The translations under genes were made by a program, and so were the position numbers. Shown here piece by piece: positions 1-11,274 of a stretch of DNA of 64,000 bases. The DNA is from Gymnothorax reevesii (Eukaryota > Chordata > Actinopteri > Anguilliformes > Muraenidae), in assembly GCA_029721435.1 (NCBI GenBank), contig CM056580.1:71325367-71389366 (forward strand), given 5' to 3'. Position 1 is the first letter of the stretch, and each line of letters starts with the position of its first letter. Under the pieces are notes generated by a model. That model did no database searches. It was not told where the DNA came from and saw nothing but the letters and a program-made list of their open reading frames with translations.

Positions 1-749
1 AGTTATCGAGTTAAAATGTAAATCAGTTTTTGGCCCCTGGTGGCCAATCTAGAGATCATAAGTCGTCCAAAATCGAATCAGTTCTTCCTCTTTATGATAC
101 TTACTTATATGCAAAACTTGGAATTTCTAATTGAAATATTACTGCAGTTATCGCGTTAACATGTAATTCAGTTTTTGGCCCCTGGTGGCCAATCTAGAGA
201 TCATAAGTTGTCCAAAATTCAATCAGTTCTTCTTCTTTATGATACTTACTAATGTGCAAAACTTGAAATTTGTCATTGAAATATTACTGAAGTTATCGCG
301 GAACAGTGATTTTTTTCAGTTTTTGGCCCTTGGTGGCCAATCTAGAAACTGTAAATTGTCCAAAATCGAATCAGTTCTTCCTCTTTATGGTACTTACTTA
401 TATGCAAAACTTAGAATTTCAAATTGAAATATTACTGCAGTTATCGAGTTAACATGTAAATCAGTTTTTGGCCCTTGGTGGCCAATCTAGAGATCATAAG
501 TTGTCCAAAATCGAATCAGTTCTTCCTCTTTATGATACTTACTAATGTGCAAAACTTGGAATTTCTAATTGAAATATTACTGCAGTTATCGAGTTAACAT
601 GTAAATCAGTTTTTGGCCCCTGGTGGCCAATCTAGACATCGTAAATTGTCCAAAATCGAATCAGTTCTTCCTCTTTATGATACTTATTTATGTACAAAAT
701 TTGGAATTTGTAATTGAAATATTACTGAAGTTATCGCGTTAACACGTAG
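1..749. repeat. 145-bp tandem satellite array, five units, cut by the left window edge
   Basis: A unit beginning AGTTATCG(A/C)G(T/G)(T/A)AA recurs at 1, 146, 291, 439, 584 and 729. The spacing is 145 bp except for the third unit, which is 148 bp and carries a local rearrangement near 300-320. Each unit contains the landmarks TTTTTGGCCC, TGGTGGCCAATCTAGA and CAAAATCGAATCAGTTCTTC. The array ends in a GCGGCGGCGGCGGG tract at 751. The unit length is not a multiple of three, so short open frames here are incidental. The array probably continues to the left of the window. Confidence 0.95.
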
Positions 750-1479
750 TGCGGCGGCGGCGGGACCAAAAACATAATATCCCCCGGAAGGCCATTCGGC
801 GTTTGGGGATATAATGATAGATGATTTTATTTTCAACTCATTTTGCCTTCTGTGGTTATATAGCGCAACTGCGATAGAATAAGATCATAACCGGGTACAT
901 GTCGGTTAGAATTCCCGTTTACACGTGTAGAAAAAATTGGAAACGTTGACACCCCTAATGGATAGTATCATTTATTCTGTGTGGGATTCGGCAAAGATAA
1001 ATGTGGTTGCTCAAGTAATTTCGCGTTTGCAGACCATCTTCTGTATTTAAAACAGCAACAAAGGTACGCTTTACACACGTACTAATAAGCTTGGGGTTTG
1101 TATTTCTGCTCCCTTGATATCGCACTGCATGTATGAAAGTGTTTATCGACTGGACTCTACTACTTGTGTGCACCAGCTGACGAAGTCCCTTTTAAGCTGT
1201 AGTATACGATTTGAAAGATTGATCATTATTAATAACCTTATTTAGATGGCGGTTATGGTCCTATAGTACAATCTACACCATGTGAAGGGGAAAAAAAACG
1301 AAAAAAATCCATTCACTCTAGTGGCTGCAGGGACGTTGACCGATGTAAGCCATCCGGCCGGAAAAAATTCCTTATTATATATTATTATTTTTTCACTGCA
1401 AAAAAATGTTGTATACTACTTGCATACCAAGTTTCAGGTCTTCATATTTTTTATACAAAAGTCCAAAATGGAAAACTTA
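750..1479. other. Unassigned sequence after the satellite
   Basis: The first 80 bases (GGC-rich, then CCCCCGGAAGG and GGGGATATAATGAT) look like the conserved end of the dispersed repeat that carries the satellite, since a comparable layout is seen inverted near 9260. The remainder shows no gene, RNA or repeat that I can identify. Confidence 0.4.
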
Positions 1480-2110
1480 AGGGTCATTCCGTGTCAACTG
1501 AACCAGAGCCCGCTACATCAAAATTTTGATTTTGATAAAACTTTGCACATTTCAAGAGATATGCATTGGCAGTACTGAGGTCAAATATTTCAGCTCAATT
1601 ATCGCTAGTTCCTGAAATCAAACCTATTTTAGGGAGGGGGGGGTCAATTTTTACAAAATCGCCTTAGTTTTGGAGGGAGTTTGAGGGCCTCACACATGGA
1701 TTTTCAGAGATAACAGACCCCAAAGTTAAATTTTTTCAACAGAAAAGTTATTGACCTCTTGGCTTAAGCTACCTTTCTTTACTCCGTATGTTTAGTTTAC
1801 CTGTCCTGTGGCCTGGAAAAAGCAAAAAACACCAATCATACAATTTTTTTCAAAATTTAATGCATTTATTATTCTGTAATTATGATAGTCCTGAGACTTG
1901 GTATGCAAACTGTCAGTCAATTTTCTGAAGACCACAAAAAATGTCAAAGTCAGAATGGTTGTATTAAATATTTTAATGACCTTGGAAGTTGGCTTCAGAA
2001 TGAAAAGTGTGTATTTTGGGTCATTTTAGTGGGAATACATCTCAAAAGGGACACGAGAGATCAATGTCATATATTTAGTGCTTGAAGGCATGGGTCTTGG
2101 GTCTAAAATA
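1480..2110. repeat. DNA-transposon-like repeat fragment with inverted partners at 7184-7265 and 8655-8695
   Basis: GGGTCATTCCGTGTCAACTGAACC at about 1488 matches, in inverse orientation, the GGTTGATTTGACGTGGAATGACCC stretch near 8670-8694. About 65 bases at 2040-2105 (landmarks CTCAAAAGGGACAC, GATCAATGTCATAT, TTGAAGGCATGGGTCTTGG) recur inverted at 7184-7265. The layout suggests remains of one inverted-repeat-bounded family flanking 2.1-7.1 kb. No transposase was recognised, so its superfamily is unknown. Confidence 0.55.
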
Positions 2111-2970
2111 TTAAAGGGGACGCAATATGCTATTTTTCCAAGTTTTTATTTTGGTCTTTGACTCCCCTAGAGTACTCCTGATCACGCAAAGCAAAAAATA
2201 GGTACTTATTTCTCTCATACTGCCATCCTCAAAAAGCCCAATTTGTAGTCCATAGTAGTCTCTGCCTGAGACGCCTCATTGGGGTGGCTCTTCCGCTATG
2301 GCCCCCACTCCCCATGTGCCCACTTTCCTCTGACTGGCCAGCTCTGTGGAGGGTGGATCTAGGCGGGACGAGGCAGCAGAACGCAGTTTTCCAGGGCCAG
2401 CTCCTGAGGAATCGACGGGCATACTCTGCAATCTAACGCAGTACATGTGTATAGATCTAATGAAATTAACTTGTTCTCATAAACGCAACGGCGAAAGTGG
2501 AGGACACAGTGCGAAAGTCTGGCAGCTCAAGCACAAATTTGCTATCGGCTACAGTTTGCTACGGCAACAGTTGGTGGGTACAGCGGTTTTTCTACTCCGT
2601 AGCTAGGATGCCGGGGAAGCTGGAATCCACCCCATATAGACACATTTGTAGAACGGGTCGACATGCCCAAGTGTAGACCGAAGACCGTGAGACCGTAGAA
2701 ATCCGGTGGGTCTGAGTTTAGAGGGAAACATGGACAGTGAGGAGCAGCTAAAAGTGGACCAACAGCTTCTGGACTGCTTCGGTGTGTATTAGGACCTCCT
2801 GGTTCGTGTGCATAGCTGTGGTGTGTTGTTTGAATGGAGAAACGAACAGCTTCCGCACTGGTATATGACAGAGGGGCAAAAGCTCCAAGCCAAACGGCCT
2901 TTTCGGAAATTGCCCGTGATAATGGTTTACTTATTGTTTCGGAATGACCAGCTTTTCCTCGCGGAAAATG
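2111..2970. other. Unassigned sequence between repeat fragments
   Basis: The stretch is moderately GC-rich with short open frames on the + strand that resemble no protein I know. It leads directly into the duplicated unit that follows and may belong to the same mobile element. Confidence 0.3.
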
Positions 2971-4260
2971 GGTGCATTATGGATAGCGTGCGAGAGCTAG
3001 ATAGACCTCCGGTTATGTCATGAACATAATACAGGTTTTACAGACTGTAAATTCCGTCTGCGTGAACCGTTGCGTATGTGGAGGTAGTGAATCGATCGCC
3101 TTTACAGGGAAGAATTCAATATTCAATCGATGGCAATGCAAAGAAATCGTTTGTTATACCAGACACGTTATAGCCTGTGCGCTTCCCTATTGCTTTCACC
3201 AGTAGTATCAGAGAGCCTGCCCAGACATTGGAGATGTATCAGGCTGACCTCAGTCATGGATAAGTAAAGCGATCGATTCATAAGCACCAAAAAACGCACC
3301 CCAAGCTCTGCAATATCTACTTGTGGTCTAACTGCAGCCCAACTTGGCAGACACATATAGCACCTCTTCGGTTAGCTTCAACTGTAGTGGCTACAATCAG
3401 ACAATGTTATGATGAAACTGCCACATTGATGCTTACCGAAGTAACACAAGCATACCAATCATAATTGCTGCATACAAGTTCACCAGAAACATTTTTAATT
3501 AGCAGAGCACGCAAACTAACATGCAGTAGCTGATAAGCGGTCATGACTTTGAATGTAATCTGTCGCGCAAAAACTTCATTTCGCGTCCGGTGTGAAAGCG
3601 GCTTGACGTGCCCATAACTTGTATTCACAACTTTGCATCGACTTTGAATGAAGGCTAATCTGTCCGGCGAAAAATTTGTTTTGTGCCTGATGTGAAAGCA
3701 CCTTTATGGATAGTACGCGACAGCTAGAGAGCTCGGTTATGTCATGAACATATTACGGGTTTTTCAGACCGTAAGTTCTGTTAGCGTGGACAAGTTGCTT
3801 ATGTGGAGCAAGTGAATTGATCACTTCTACAGGAAAGAATTACCCATTTAATCTCCGCCCTTTTCAGCTTTTTAGAAGCCACAACAATTTGTAAAGGGGG
3901 ATGAAATTATGTCAAGGTAGTGCAGAGAAATCATTTGTAAAACGGCAGAGCTTCTGCGTTTCGCATCGCTTTCATGGTACACCAGAGAGCTTGCTCAGAC
4001 ATTTGTGAAGTATCCGGCTAATCCCGGTCATGGATAAGTGAAGCGATCACTAACAGTAGTGGCTACAATCGGGAAACGTTATGATGAAACTGCCACATTG
4101 ATGCTTACCAAAGTAACACAAGCATACCGATCAGAATTACTGCATACAAGTTAACCAGGAGCATTTTAATTAGCACGGCATGCAAACTAACATGCAGTAG
4201 CTGGCAACCCAGCAGTCATAACCACAGAGACAAACCCATGCAATACAGGTTTTACCGACA
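2971..4260 (+). repeat. Direct duplication of a ~0.5-0.7-kb unit
   Basis: 2980-3545 and 3709-4225 are diverged direct copies offset by about 690-730 bp. Shared landmarks in order are GGTTATGTCATGAACAT, CAGACTGTAA/CAGACCGTAA, ACAGG(G)AAAGAATT, AGAGAGC(C/T)TGC(C/T)CAGACATT, GTCATGGATAAGT(A/G)AAGCGATC, GATGAAACTGCCACATTGATGCTTACC and AACTAACATGCAGTAGCTG. Copy 2 lacks roughly 100-150 bases present in copy 1. A third partial start (ATACAGGTTTTACCGACAG) lies near 4242. Between the copies, a ~50-bp motif ending TGTGAAAGC is itself duplicated (3555-3603 and 3657-3705). No coding capacity was recognised. Confidence 0.8.
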
Positions 4261-5462
4261 GCAAGTTCTGTTACTGTGAACAGTTGTACCAAGCATCCAA
4301 ATTACAAACAAGAATTAAAAGTTAGCTTCAAATGAGGTTCATGTTCACACACCTTGTGTAGAATTTCCCCTGATATCACTCTTGCATATTTAGGACACAA
4401 ACATTAGCAACAGTAACTTGGCTACATTAGCCGCTGTGCTGCAGCCACAGTCAACTGGCCATCACGTCAGGTTGGCTTATGCAGTAAAAGTAACTTACAG
4501 CTTCTGTGCCTGTGAGTCACGGACAGATGCGACAATACAGGCTTTATCTTCAGATATTTTACAAAGCCTGAGTTTGAGGCCAGTTGTTAGGGCTAACCAT
4601 CGCTAGCGGTCCTGCTAGCCACCCGTAACATGTTAGCTTCACTTACATTATTTGCGGTTATATCGTTACTTACAGCTTGTGGCTCCGAGAGCTTGATTGA
4701 TGCAACTGCTTCAGGTTAGAGAAGCTGAAATGCTTATCCTGTGTCAAATTATCCAAAATTGAAAAAGCTGTCTTTGGTGAAATGCTGAGCACAAACAGCT
4801 AACGTTCCCTTTGGCCATGGCTGTTTGCTGTCAGCAAAGTTGCCTCGGCGTGGCGGAGGTGCTGCACTCACTGAGTGCTCTTGTTTCATAATGAAATGGG
4901 TACATAGGCATTGTTATGAGACATGTTGGTCACATTACAAATATGTTGACAGATAAAGAAACATCAGAATGACTACTGAATGACTGAAAACAGGTCGTGA
5001 CCAATCAGTTTTTAGGGATTTTTAGGGATCGTTTTGAGCCTCCCTAGTTATCAGTTCACGAGCTGCCACTGCTATCTATATATAGGGCCATGAGGCGGAA
5101 AACCCCAAAATTTCAGACATGGGATTACCGGAGGTTTCAGTTAATATGTTGCTAAATAAAGAAGTGGGAAAATCCAAAGTTCCATTAATAACCCTGGAAG
5201 GTCCTGTGTAATAAAATCATAGGAAAATTATTTTTACATAGTAATTATTACCATGGTTACATCTTTTCAGAAAATATTTTTCCACCTTCCCTTTATTACA
5301 CCATAATAAATCTGATAACAGCACCGGTATATAATGATAATTCTTTTGTATGTCAAATACTGAGCTGGGAAGAGTAGATAATGATGCAGCAGTGCTGTGA
5401 ATGAAACAGTGTGATCATTAAAATTTATTGGTGTGCTCTTCAGTCACAAATCATGGTATCTA
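4261..5462. other. Unassigned intergenic sequence
   Basis: AT-rich sequence with no recognised gene, RNA or complete mobile element. The last base pairs include the TA target site (5461-5462) of the next transposon. Confidence 0.4.
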
Positions 5463-7096
5463 CAGTGCCTGACAAAAGTCTTGTCGCATAAAGACACAGT
5501 AACTAAAAATAGCGTATAACTTTATTTCTAACCAATCAATTGTTATAATAAATGGTCTATTTTAATGTCAAGGGCTTTCACATTAATAATTTGGTGCATA
5601 ATGAAACCGTCAAAAAGGGTTCTGATGTTCACAGTCTGGCAAAGCCCATAACATGTGTTTTTGCTGGGACAAAAGTCTAATCGTCTCTTCAGATGATGCG
5701 ACAAATCACAGATTAGAGTTTAACCAATGACAAATACTGTAATTAACACATAGCCAGATGTGTATAGAAATAACCCCATCAGACTTTAATATGAGATGCG
5801 ACTAGACCTCTGACAACATGCCAAAGATTCAACCACAGACCAAAGTGCTGATCATCAAGAGCCTGAAGACCGAGTTTGCTGCTGAGGTGGCAGACATCTT
5901 TAATGTATCCAAATGTCAAGTGGAGGGGATAAGAAAAATATTTGAAGAAACTGGTGATGTTCGTGGCAAGTGCAGGTCAGACAGACCCCGGTATGTTTGA
6001 ACTGTTTGAAAGGACCGTTTGTTGCTTCAACTGCACAAGGCTAGCCCTTCTTAAACTACAGCAAAGCTACATTAGGAAATGTCACCAAAAATCCCAGTAT
6101 CTACAAGAAGAGTTCGTCAAATTCTCTCTCAAAGTGGTTTTCATGGCCGAATTAGTACACAGAAGCCTGCATTAAACAGAAAACAAATAACCTGCATTGC
6201 ATTTGCAAAGGCCCACAGCCCGAGAAAGGATTGATACTGAAAAAGTGGCTGAAAGTTTATTTTTCTGATGAATCATCCATTGAACTGCATCCCAGTCGCC
6301 GTACAAGACCTATAGGAACCCTCATGGACCCAAGATTCTCCCAGAAAACAATCATGTTTGGTGGAAGAAAAATCAAGGTTTGTTGTTACAGCCAGTATGG
6401 GGGGTGAGAAAGATCTGCAGAGCGGATGGCAACATCAACAGCCTGAAATATCAAGAAGTTCTTGCTGCCCGACTCATACTGCTGCTCCTTCTCATACCTC
6501 TGTCTCCACATCACAGTTCCTGAAAGCGAAGAAGGTGAAGGTACTCCAGGATTGGCCAACCCAGTCACCTGACATGAACATTATTCAGCATTTCAGGGGT
6601 AAGATGAAGGAAGAGGCTTGGAAAATGAAACCATAGAATCTTGATGAACTCTGGGAATCCTGTAAGACGGCTATCTTTGCCATTCCAAATGATTTCATCA
6701 TCAAGTTATTTCAGTCATTGCCAAGATGTATGGATACAGTCCTCCAAGCACATGGGAGTCCATGCAATATTAATTCTTTTTTCCAAGGCACCATGAATTT
6801 ATGTTCTAATATTATGGTGGCATATTTGTGTATTCAAAATAAAGTGTATGTAAATTTCCACATTTTTTTTCAATGCGACAAGACTTTTGTCTAAGCAAAA
6901 TCTGACCTTTCTGTACTAATAAAATAAAAAAAAACTGACACAATGAATAGCACAAAACTCTATTTTGGTATATTTCGCATAATCTAGAGGGCTTTGGCTT
7001 TCATACAAGCCATTTTTTGATTCCAACTGATCAACAAGTCAGGCTATTTGTTGTTCCTACAACTTGGATAAGTGACAAGACTTTTGTCAGGCACTG
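5463..7096 (+). mobile_element. Tc1-like transposon with complete IR/DR ends
   Basis: The element is flanked by TA on both sides (5461-5462 and 7097-7098). Its left end starts CAGTGCCTGACAAAAGTCTT, and the right end is the inverse of the same sequence for over 20 bases. A second related motif lies inside each end (ACAAAAGTCTAATCGTC near 5668 and GACAAGACTTTTGTCT near 6874). This gives the two-repeats-per-end (IR/DR) layout known from fish Tc1 elements such as Sleeping Beauty. The length of about 1.63 kb is normal for a full-length copy. The transposase inside is broken, so the copy is non-autonomous now. Confidence 0.93.
5818..6775 (+). pseudogene. Broken Tc1-family transposase
   Basis: An ATG at 5818 opens a paired-like helix-turn-helix start (MPKIQPQTKVLIIKSLK..., including FNVSKCQVEGIRKIFEETGD) that stops at 5998. 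Further pieces follow in other frames. A catalytic-core segment reads FSDESSIELHP near 6265. The C-terminal part near 6540-6630 reads LQDWPTQSPDMNIIQHFRGK, which aligns with the SPDLNPIE region of Tc1 transposases, but the catalytic Glu position reads His. Several frameshifts and stops separate the parts. In the family this protein cuts and pastes the element at TA sites using a DD34E active site. This copy cannot encode it. Confidence 0.85.
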
Positions 7097-9239
7097 TAGG
7101 CTTAGACAAATGCCAAACCACTATTATGATGGGCTTGATGTAAAATCAAAAAGAACAGTTTCACACCACCAGTTTTTTTAATATGCAAGATCCAAGACCC
7201 ATGCCTTCAAGCTCTGAAAATATGACATTGATCACTTGTGTCCCTTTTGAGATATATACTCCAGTGGCGGCCAGCCCCCTTCAAACATCAAGAGATGAAA
7301 ATTTAGTTAAACATGTCAAATATTATTTAGTCGTATAATACAAATAATTATGAAATAAAGGTGTTTTTCAGTCTGTGAGCGCCTGTCAACAGCCCCGAAA
7401 TATTGGTTCCAAATGGTATTTGGTTGATTTCTCTGTATACATATACTTCCTGGGTGAGGGACGCCAGCCAAACGGTACCTTATGCAAGCTCTCAAAGTTT
7501 TGGTGAGCACGTGACCAGAGGCGGCTCGTTTTTTGCGTGGACTGTACAAAATTTTCCCCCAAAATTCTGCTCTCGCACTCAAATTGCCCTCGCTCGCGCT
7601 TGGATTTTTTTCTCCTCGCACTCAAAACTGCCTCTGCACGCTTGAAACATTTCTGCTTGCACTCAAAACATGCTGCTCGCACTTGGATTTTTTCTGTGGT
7701 ACATTCCTATCAAAATCTCCAACCAATAGAACGCCAGGTTCCATGTTGACCTATGAAATTATCGCTGCCTCGTTGCGGGCCCATTCGTTTCACTTCATAC
7801 AGTGTACCGTGGGGGCGGGTGACGCTTACACAGACCCACGAAGACTCTGCGGAATGTGTGGCTATGCCGACGTGGACACGGAGCTGCAGATTTATGCACA
7901 CAGTTACCATATTCTTTCACTAGATGGCACAGCCAGATCAGTTATGGGTCACTCCATGCCAACTCACCTAGGGGTCCCCAGGTTACCACCTCAGATTTTG
8001 CTGGAAAAATTCTTAAATGTAGATCTATATGGCTCTACCCACCATGCAAAAGATTAGCTTTCAATGCCTCATAGTTTAAAAAATATAGGCCTTTGAAATT
8101 TGGCCCTAAAAATGCCACGTGAAAAACGCATCTTTTTCCAACTTCAGGGGCTTACAATTTTATAATGGACTCTTCTAGAAAGGTAATATTGCAAATATTT
8201 ACCAATTGGCATCCAATTTTTTCAATTATGGCATCAGACAGCATCTGAGATGCATATTTCTCACTCAATAGGAGGCTACAAATGGCTTTTTGACCAAAAT
8301 GAGCTAAAATAAGGTGAAACTATAGGAGCCCTCCTGAAAATATGGAACAACTTAGAATTTTTTCCTCATAACACAGTGATTATAGGGTCATTATCTATTC
8401 ACATGCACATTTCTGCCAGGATACCACTGTTAGGGGATGAATTATAAACGTTTTAACAAAAGCCCTTGCCTCGGAGGGCTCGAAAATGGGCCAATTTTGT
8501 CCCCTGGTTTGACCATGTGGCTAGGGGTTTAGGATCTTCATATTTTTTTTTGATGATTGCCTCATATAAGATGGCAAAATTGAGCTTAATTATTGGACAC
8601 AAGATAAATCTTCCACTGTGGGCAACTTAACGAAATAATTTTTTTTGGTGGGGAAGTTCCTAAAATGTGGTTGATTTGACGTGGAATGACCCTTAAGTTG
8701 TTCAATCTGACCACCCTGCCATGCCCACTTGTTGGGGTACGAGGCTGAAATGCAATTCGAAAATAGTTTATGTGCCAAAGATGTCGCAAACCAAGTTTCC
8801 AAAGTTTGATTAATATTTGTGACAAGTAGAACTTGCAGGTTAAACAGATCACAGATGACAAAGGAGTTCTCACCATCCTAACTCACTGTTAAATGACCAG
8901 TTGAGTATACAAAAGGTCAAAAAAGATTTTGACTGGAAAATTCATTGTGTTCTGCAGCAGGAGTGGGAATGAATGACATAGATCAACTCTGCTAGAGACA
9001 TTCTGCAAAGACATAACAGTAGGGGGCCCATTGGTAACAGGGATAGGGCCTGTGCTCTCCACCTAAATTCAGTGCATGCCGTAAACAATAGAAAACCAAA
9101 CCAACCAGCAGAAAATGCAAGCATCACAAAAATGCTCACAATGATGAAGCTAAAAACCTTTTCAACAAGTACAATGACACAAATTTCCAAAAATCAAAAG
9201 CTGAATGTTTTCTTTATATCTGTGAAACTATGTTTTGTC
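7097..9239. other. Unassigned repeat-derived sequence
   Basis: It contains the inverted partner (7184-7265) of the 2040-2105 fragment. It also holds a short imperfect tandem stretch at about 7565-7690, where CTCGCACTCAAAA-type phrases recur about five times, and the terminal motif near 8655-8695 that mirrors the one at 1488. A 174-residue + strand open frame crosses 7533-8057, but it overlaps the low-complexity repeat and resembles nothing known, so I do not call it a gene. Confidence 0.45.
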
Positions 9240-9420
9240 AATATTATGTAATGATCATCGCTGCCGCGTCCACGTCTGCTGCAGATCCTTCTTGTTAACA
9301 CGATACCTCAAAAACAATTCAATAGATCCTTTTCAAATTTTGATATGCCTTTAGATCTCATCAAGATGGAGAACTGGGTTGATTTAGGGTTTTGTATAAT
9401 TAATAAAGGCTTTTACAAAA
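9240..9420 (-). repeat. Single diverged relic of the 145-bp satellite family, inverted
   Basis: GCCGCGTCCACGTCTGC followed by CTTGTTAACACGATACCTC and then CAAATTTTGATATGCC...AGAACTGGGTTGATTT reads like the reverse complement of the satellite end at 584-770 (GTTATCGCGTTAACACG next to a GGC-rich tract). Identity is loose outside these phrases, so the assignment is tentative. Confidence 0.45.
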
Positions 9421-9744
9421 ATCAATTGCAGGGAATAGGATATGCATCTTCACCAAGGAGGACTTGCTTTTTAACTCACACAAGAGAGCTCTCCTCATCT
9501 TGCTGATAAGATGCAGTCATTTCAAGGAACCAAGTGAATGAAATCTCAACAAAAACTTAACAGCACTATGCAAAAAATAATAAACAAAAATACATGTAGA
9601 CACGTTACAAAAAAATTGTACAATGGTGCGATTTCTGTGTACACATCACCACAGAGAAGCATAAGCTATTTATACAATCCAAAGTATTACATAGGGGGAC
9701 TGTGCAACATACTAAACCATATTATGTCATTAATAGCCAACATA

Positions 9745-11274
9745 CAGGGGGGGAATAAGTATTGAGTGCGTCAACATTTTTCTCAGCAAATATATTTCTA
9801 ATGGGGCTATGGACATGAAATTTTCACCAGATGTCAGCAACAATGCAAGTAAACCACACATACAAAGAAATAAAAACAAGTCCGTAAATTGCATAATAAA
9901 GTGGAATGACACAGGATAAAATGCATTGAACATGCTTACCGAAATTTACTTAATACTTAGAAGAAAAGCCTTTGTTGGTAATTACAGCTTCAAGACGCCT
10001 CCTGCATAGAGAAACGAGTCCCAGGCATTGCTCAGGTGCGATTTTGGCCCATTCTTCCACACAAACTCTGCAAATCTTTAATCTACTGGGGGCGTCTTCT
10101 ATGAACTCTGATCTTCAGTTCTTTACATGGAGTTTCATTGGACTCAAGTCAGGTGATTGACTAGGCCATTCTAGCAGTTTCCTAGGCTGTGTGCTTGGGA
10201 TCATTGTCTTGCTGAAATGTCCAGCCTTTTTTCATCTTCAGCATCCTGGTAGATGGCAGCAGATTCTTATCAAGAATGTCTCCGTACATTTCTCTATTCA
10301 TCCTTCCTTCAATTAAGTCTGCTAGTACCATATGCTGTAAAACAGCCACACAGCATGATATTCCCACTTCCGAACTTCACTGTTGGTATCTGTTTTGGGG
10401 GTGATGTGCCGTGCTGTTTGTCCTCCAAACATGGTGTGAGCCATGACACCCAAAGAGTTCAATTTTAGTCTCATCTGACCACACTTTATTCTCCCAGTAT
10501 TTCATAGGCTTGACCAAACCTTGTGCAGCAAACTTTAAACGACCTGCAACATGCTTTTTCTTCAGCAATGGAGTCTTGCGCAGTGAGCATGCAAAGAGGT
10601 CATGGCAGTAGAGTGCATTATTTATATTTTTCTTTGAAACAACTGTACCTGCTAATTCCAGGTCTTTCTGAAGCTCTCCGTGAGAGGTCTTTGGCTCTCG
10701 GACAACACTCTTTTGACTCCTCAGTTAGAAATCTTGCAAGGAGCACCTGGTCGTGACCGTTTTTGGTGAAATTATGTTCTTTCCACTTCCCAATTTTGGC
10801 CCCAACGGTGCTCACTGGAACATCCAGAAGTTTAGAAATACGTGACTAACAAATGCCATCAGTATGTTTTGCAACAGTAAGGTTGCGAAAGGTCTTGAGA
10901 GAGCCCTTTGCTTTTACCCATCATGCGATGCTTCTTGTGTGACACCTTGGTAATGGGAAAACTTTTCCTAGGCCATCAATTACGACTAAACCAGCTTGAA
11001 AAGCACTGATTGGGGGCAGGATTGCTTTCTAAATACTGGCAGATTTCAGCTGGTTTTTTGGTATTCCATGCCTTTTAGCACCACCTTTTCTTCAATACTT
11101 ATTTCCTGCATCCTTCATTACATATAACCTAATTTATGAACTTATTTGTGTTTATTTCTTCATATGTGTGGATTACTCAGGTTGTTACCGGTATCTGGTG
11201 AAAATTTCAATAGCTCCGTCAGACATATATTTACTGAGAATAATGTTGACAAGTTCAATACTTATTTTCCTTGT
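9745..11274 (-). mobile_element. Tc1-like transposon, reverse orientation
   Basis: TA at 9743-9744 is followed by CAGGGGGGGAATAAGTATTG. The right end (11216-11274) is its inverted copy, with GACAAGTTCAATACTTATTT near 11247-11266. The inverted ends extend about 180 bases and share TCACCAGAT/ATCTGGTGA and ACACATA/TATGTGT landmarks. The extreme right terminus is mutated. The transposase remnants lie on the minus strand. Confidence 0.88.
10170..10960 (-). pseudogene. Broken Tc1-family transposase
   Basis: Read on the minus strand, pieces in two frames give TVGAKIGKWKEHNFTKNGH (a helix-turn-helix linker), then LVKPMKYWENKVWSDETKIE with the first catalytic Asp, then [17 protein letters not shown] with the second catalytic Asp. 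Stops and frameshifts separate them (for example between 10377 and 10367), and the C-terminal DDE Glu region is not intact. It is the inactive cargo of the element at 9745-11274. Confidence 0.85.

Noticed and set aside
7533..8057. 174-codon plus-strand open frame
   Set aside because: It overlaps an imperfect tandem repeat, has companions in other frames and on the other strand, and resembles no known protein.
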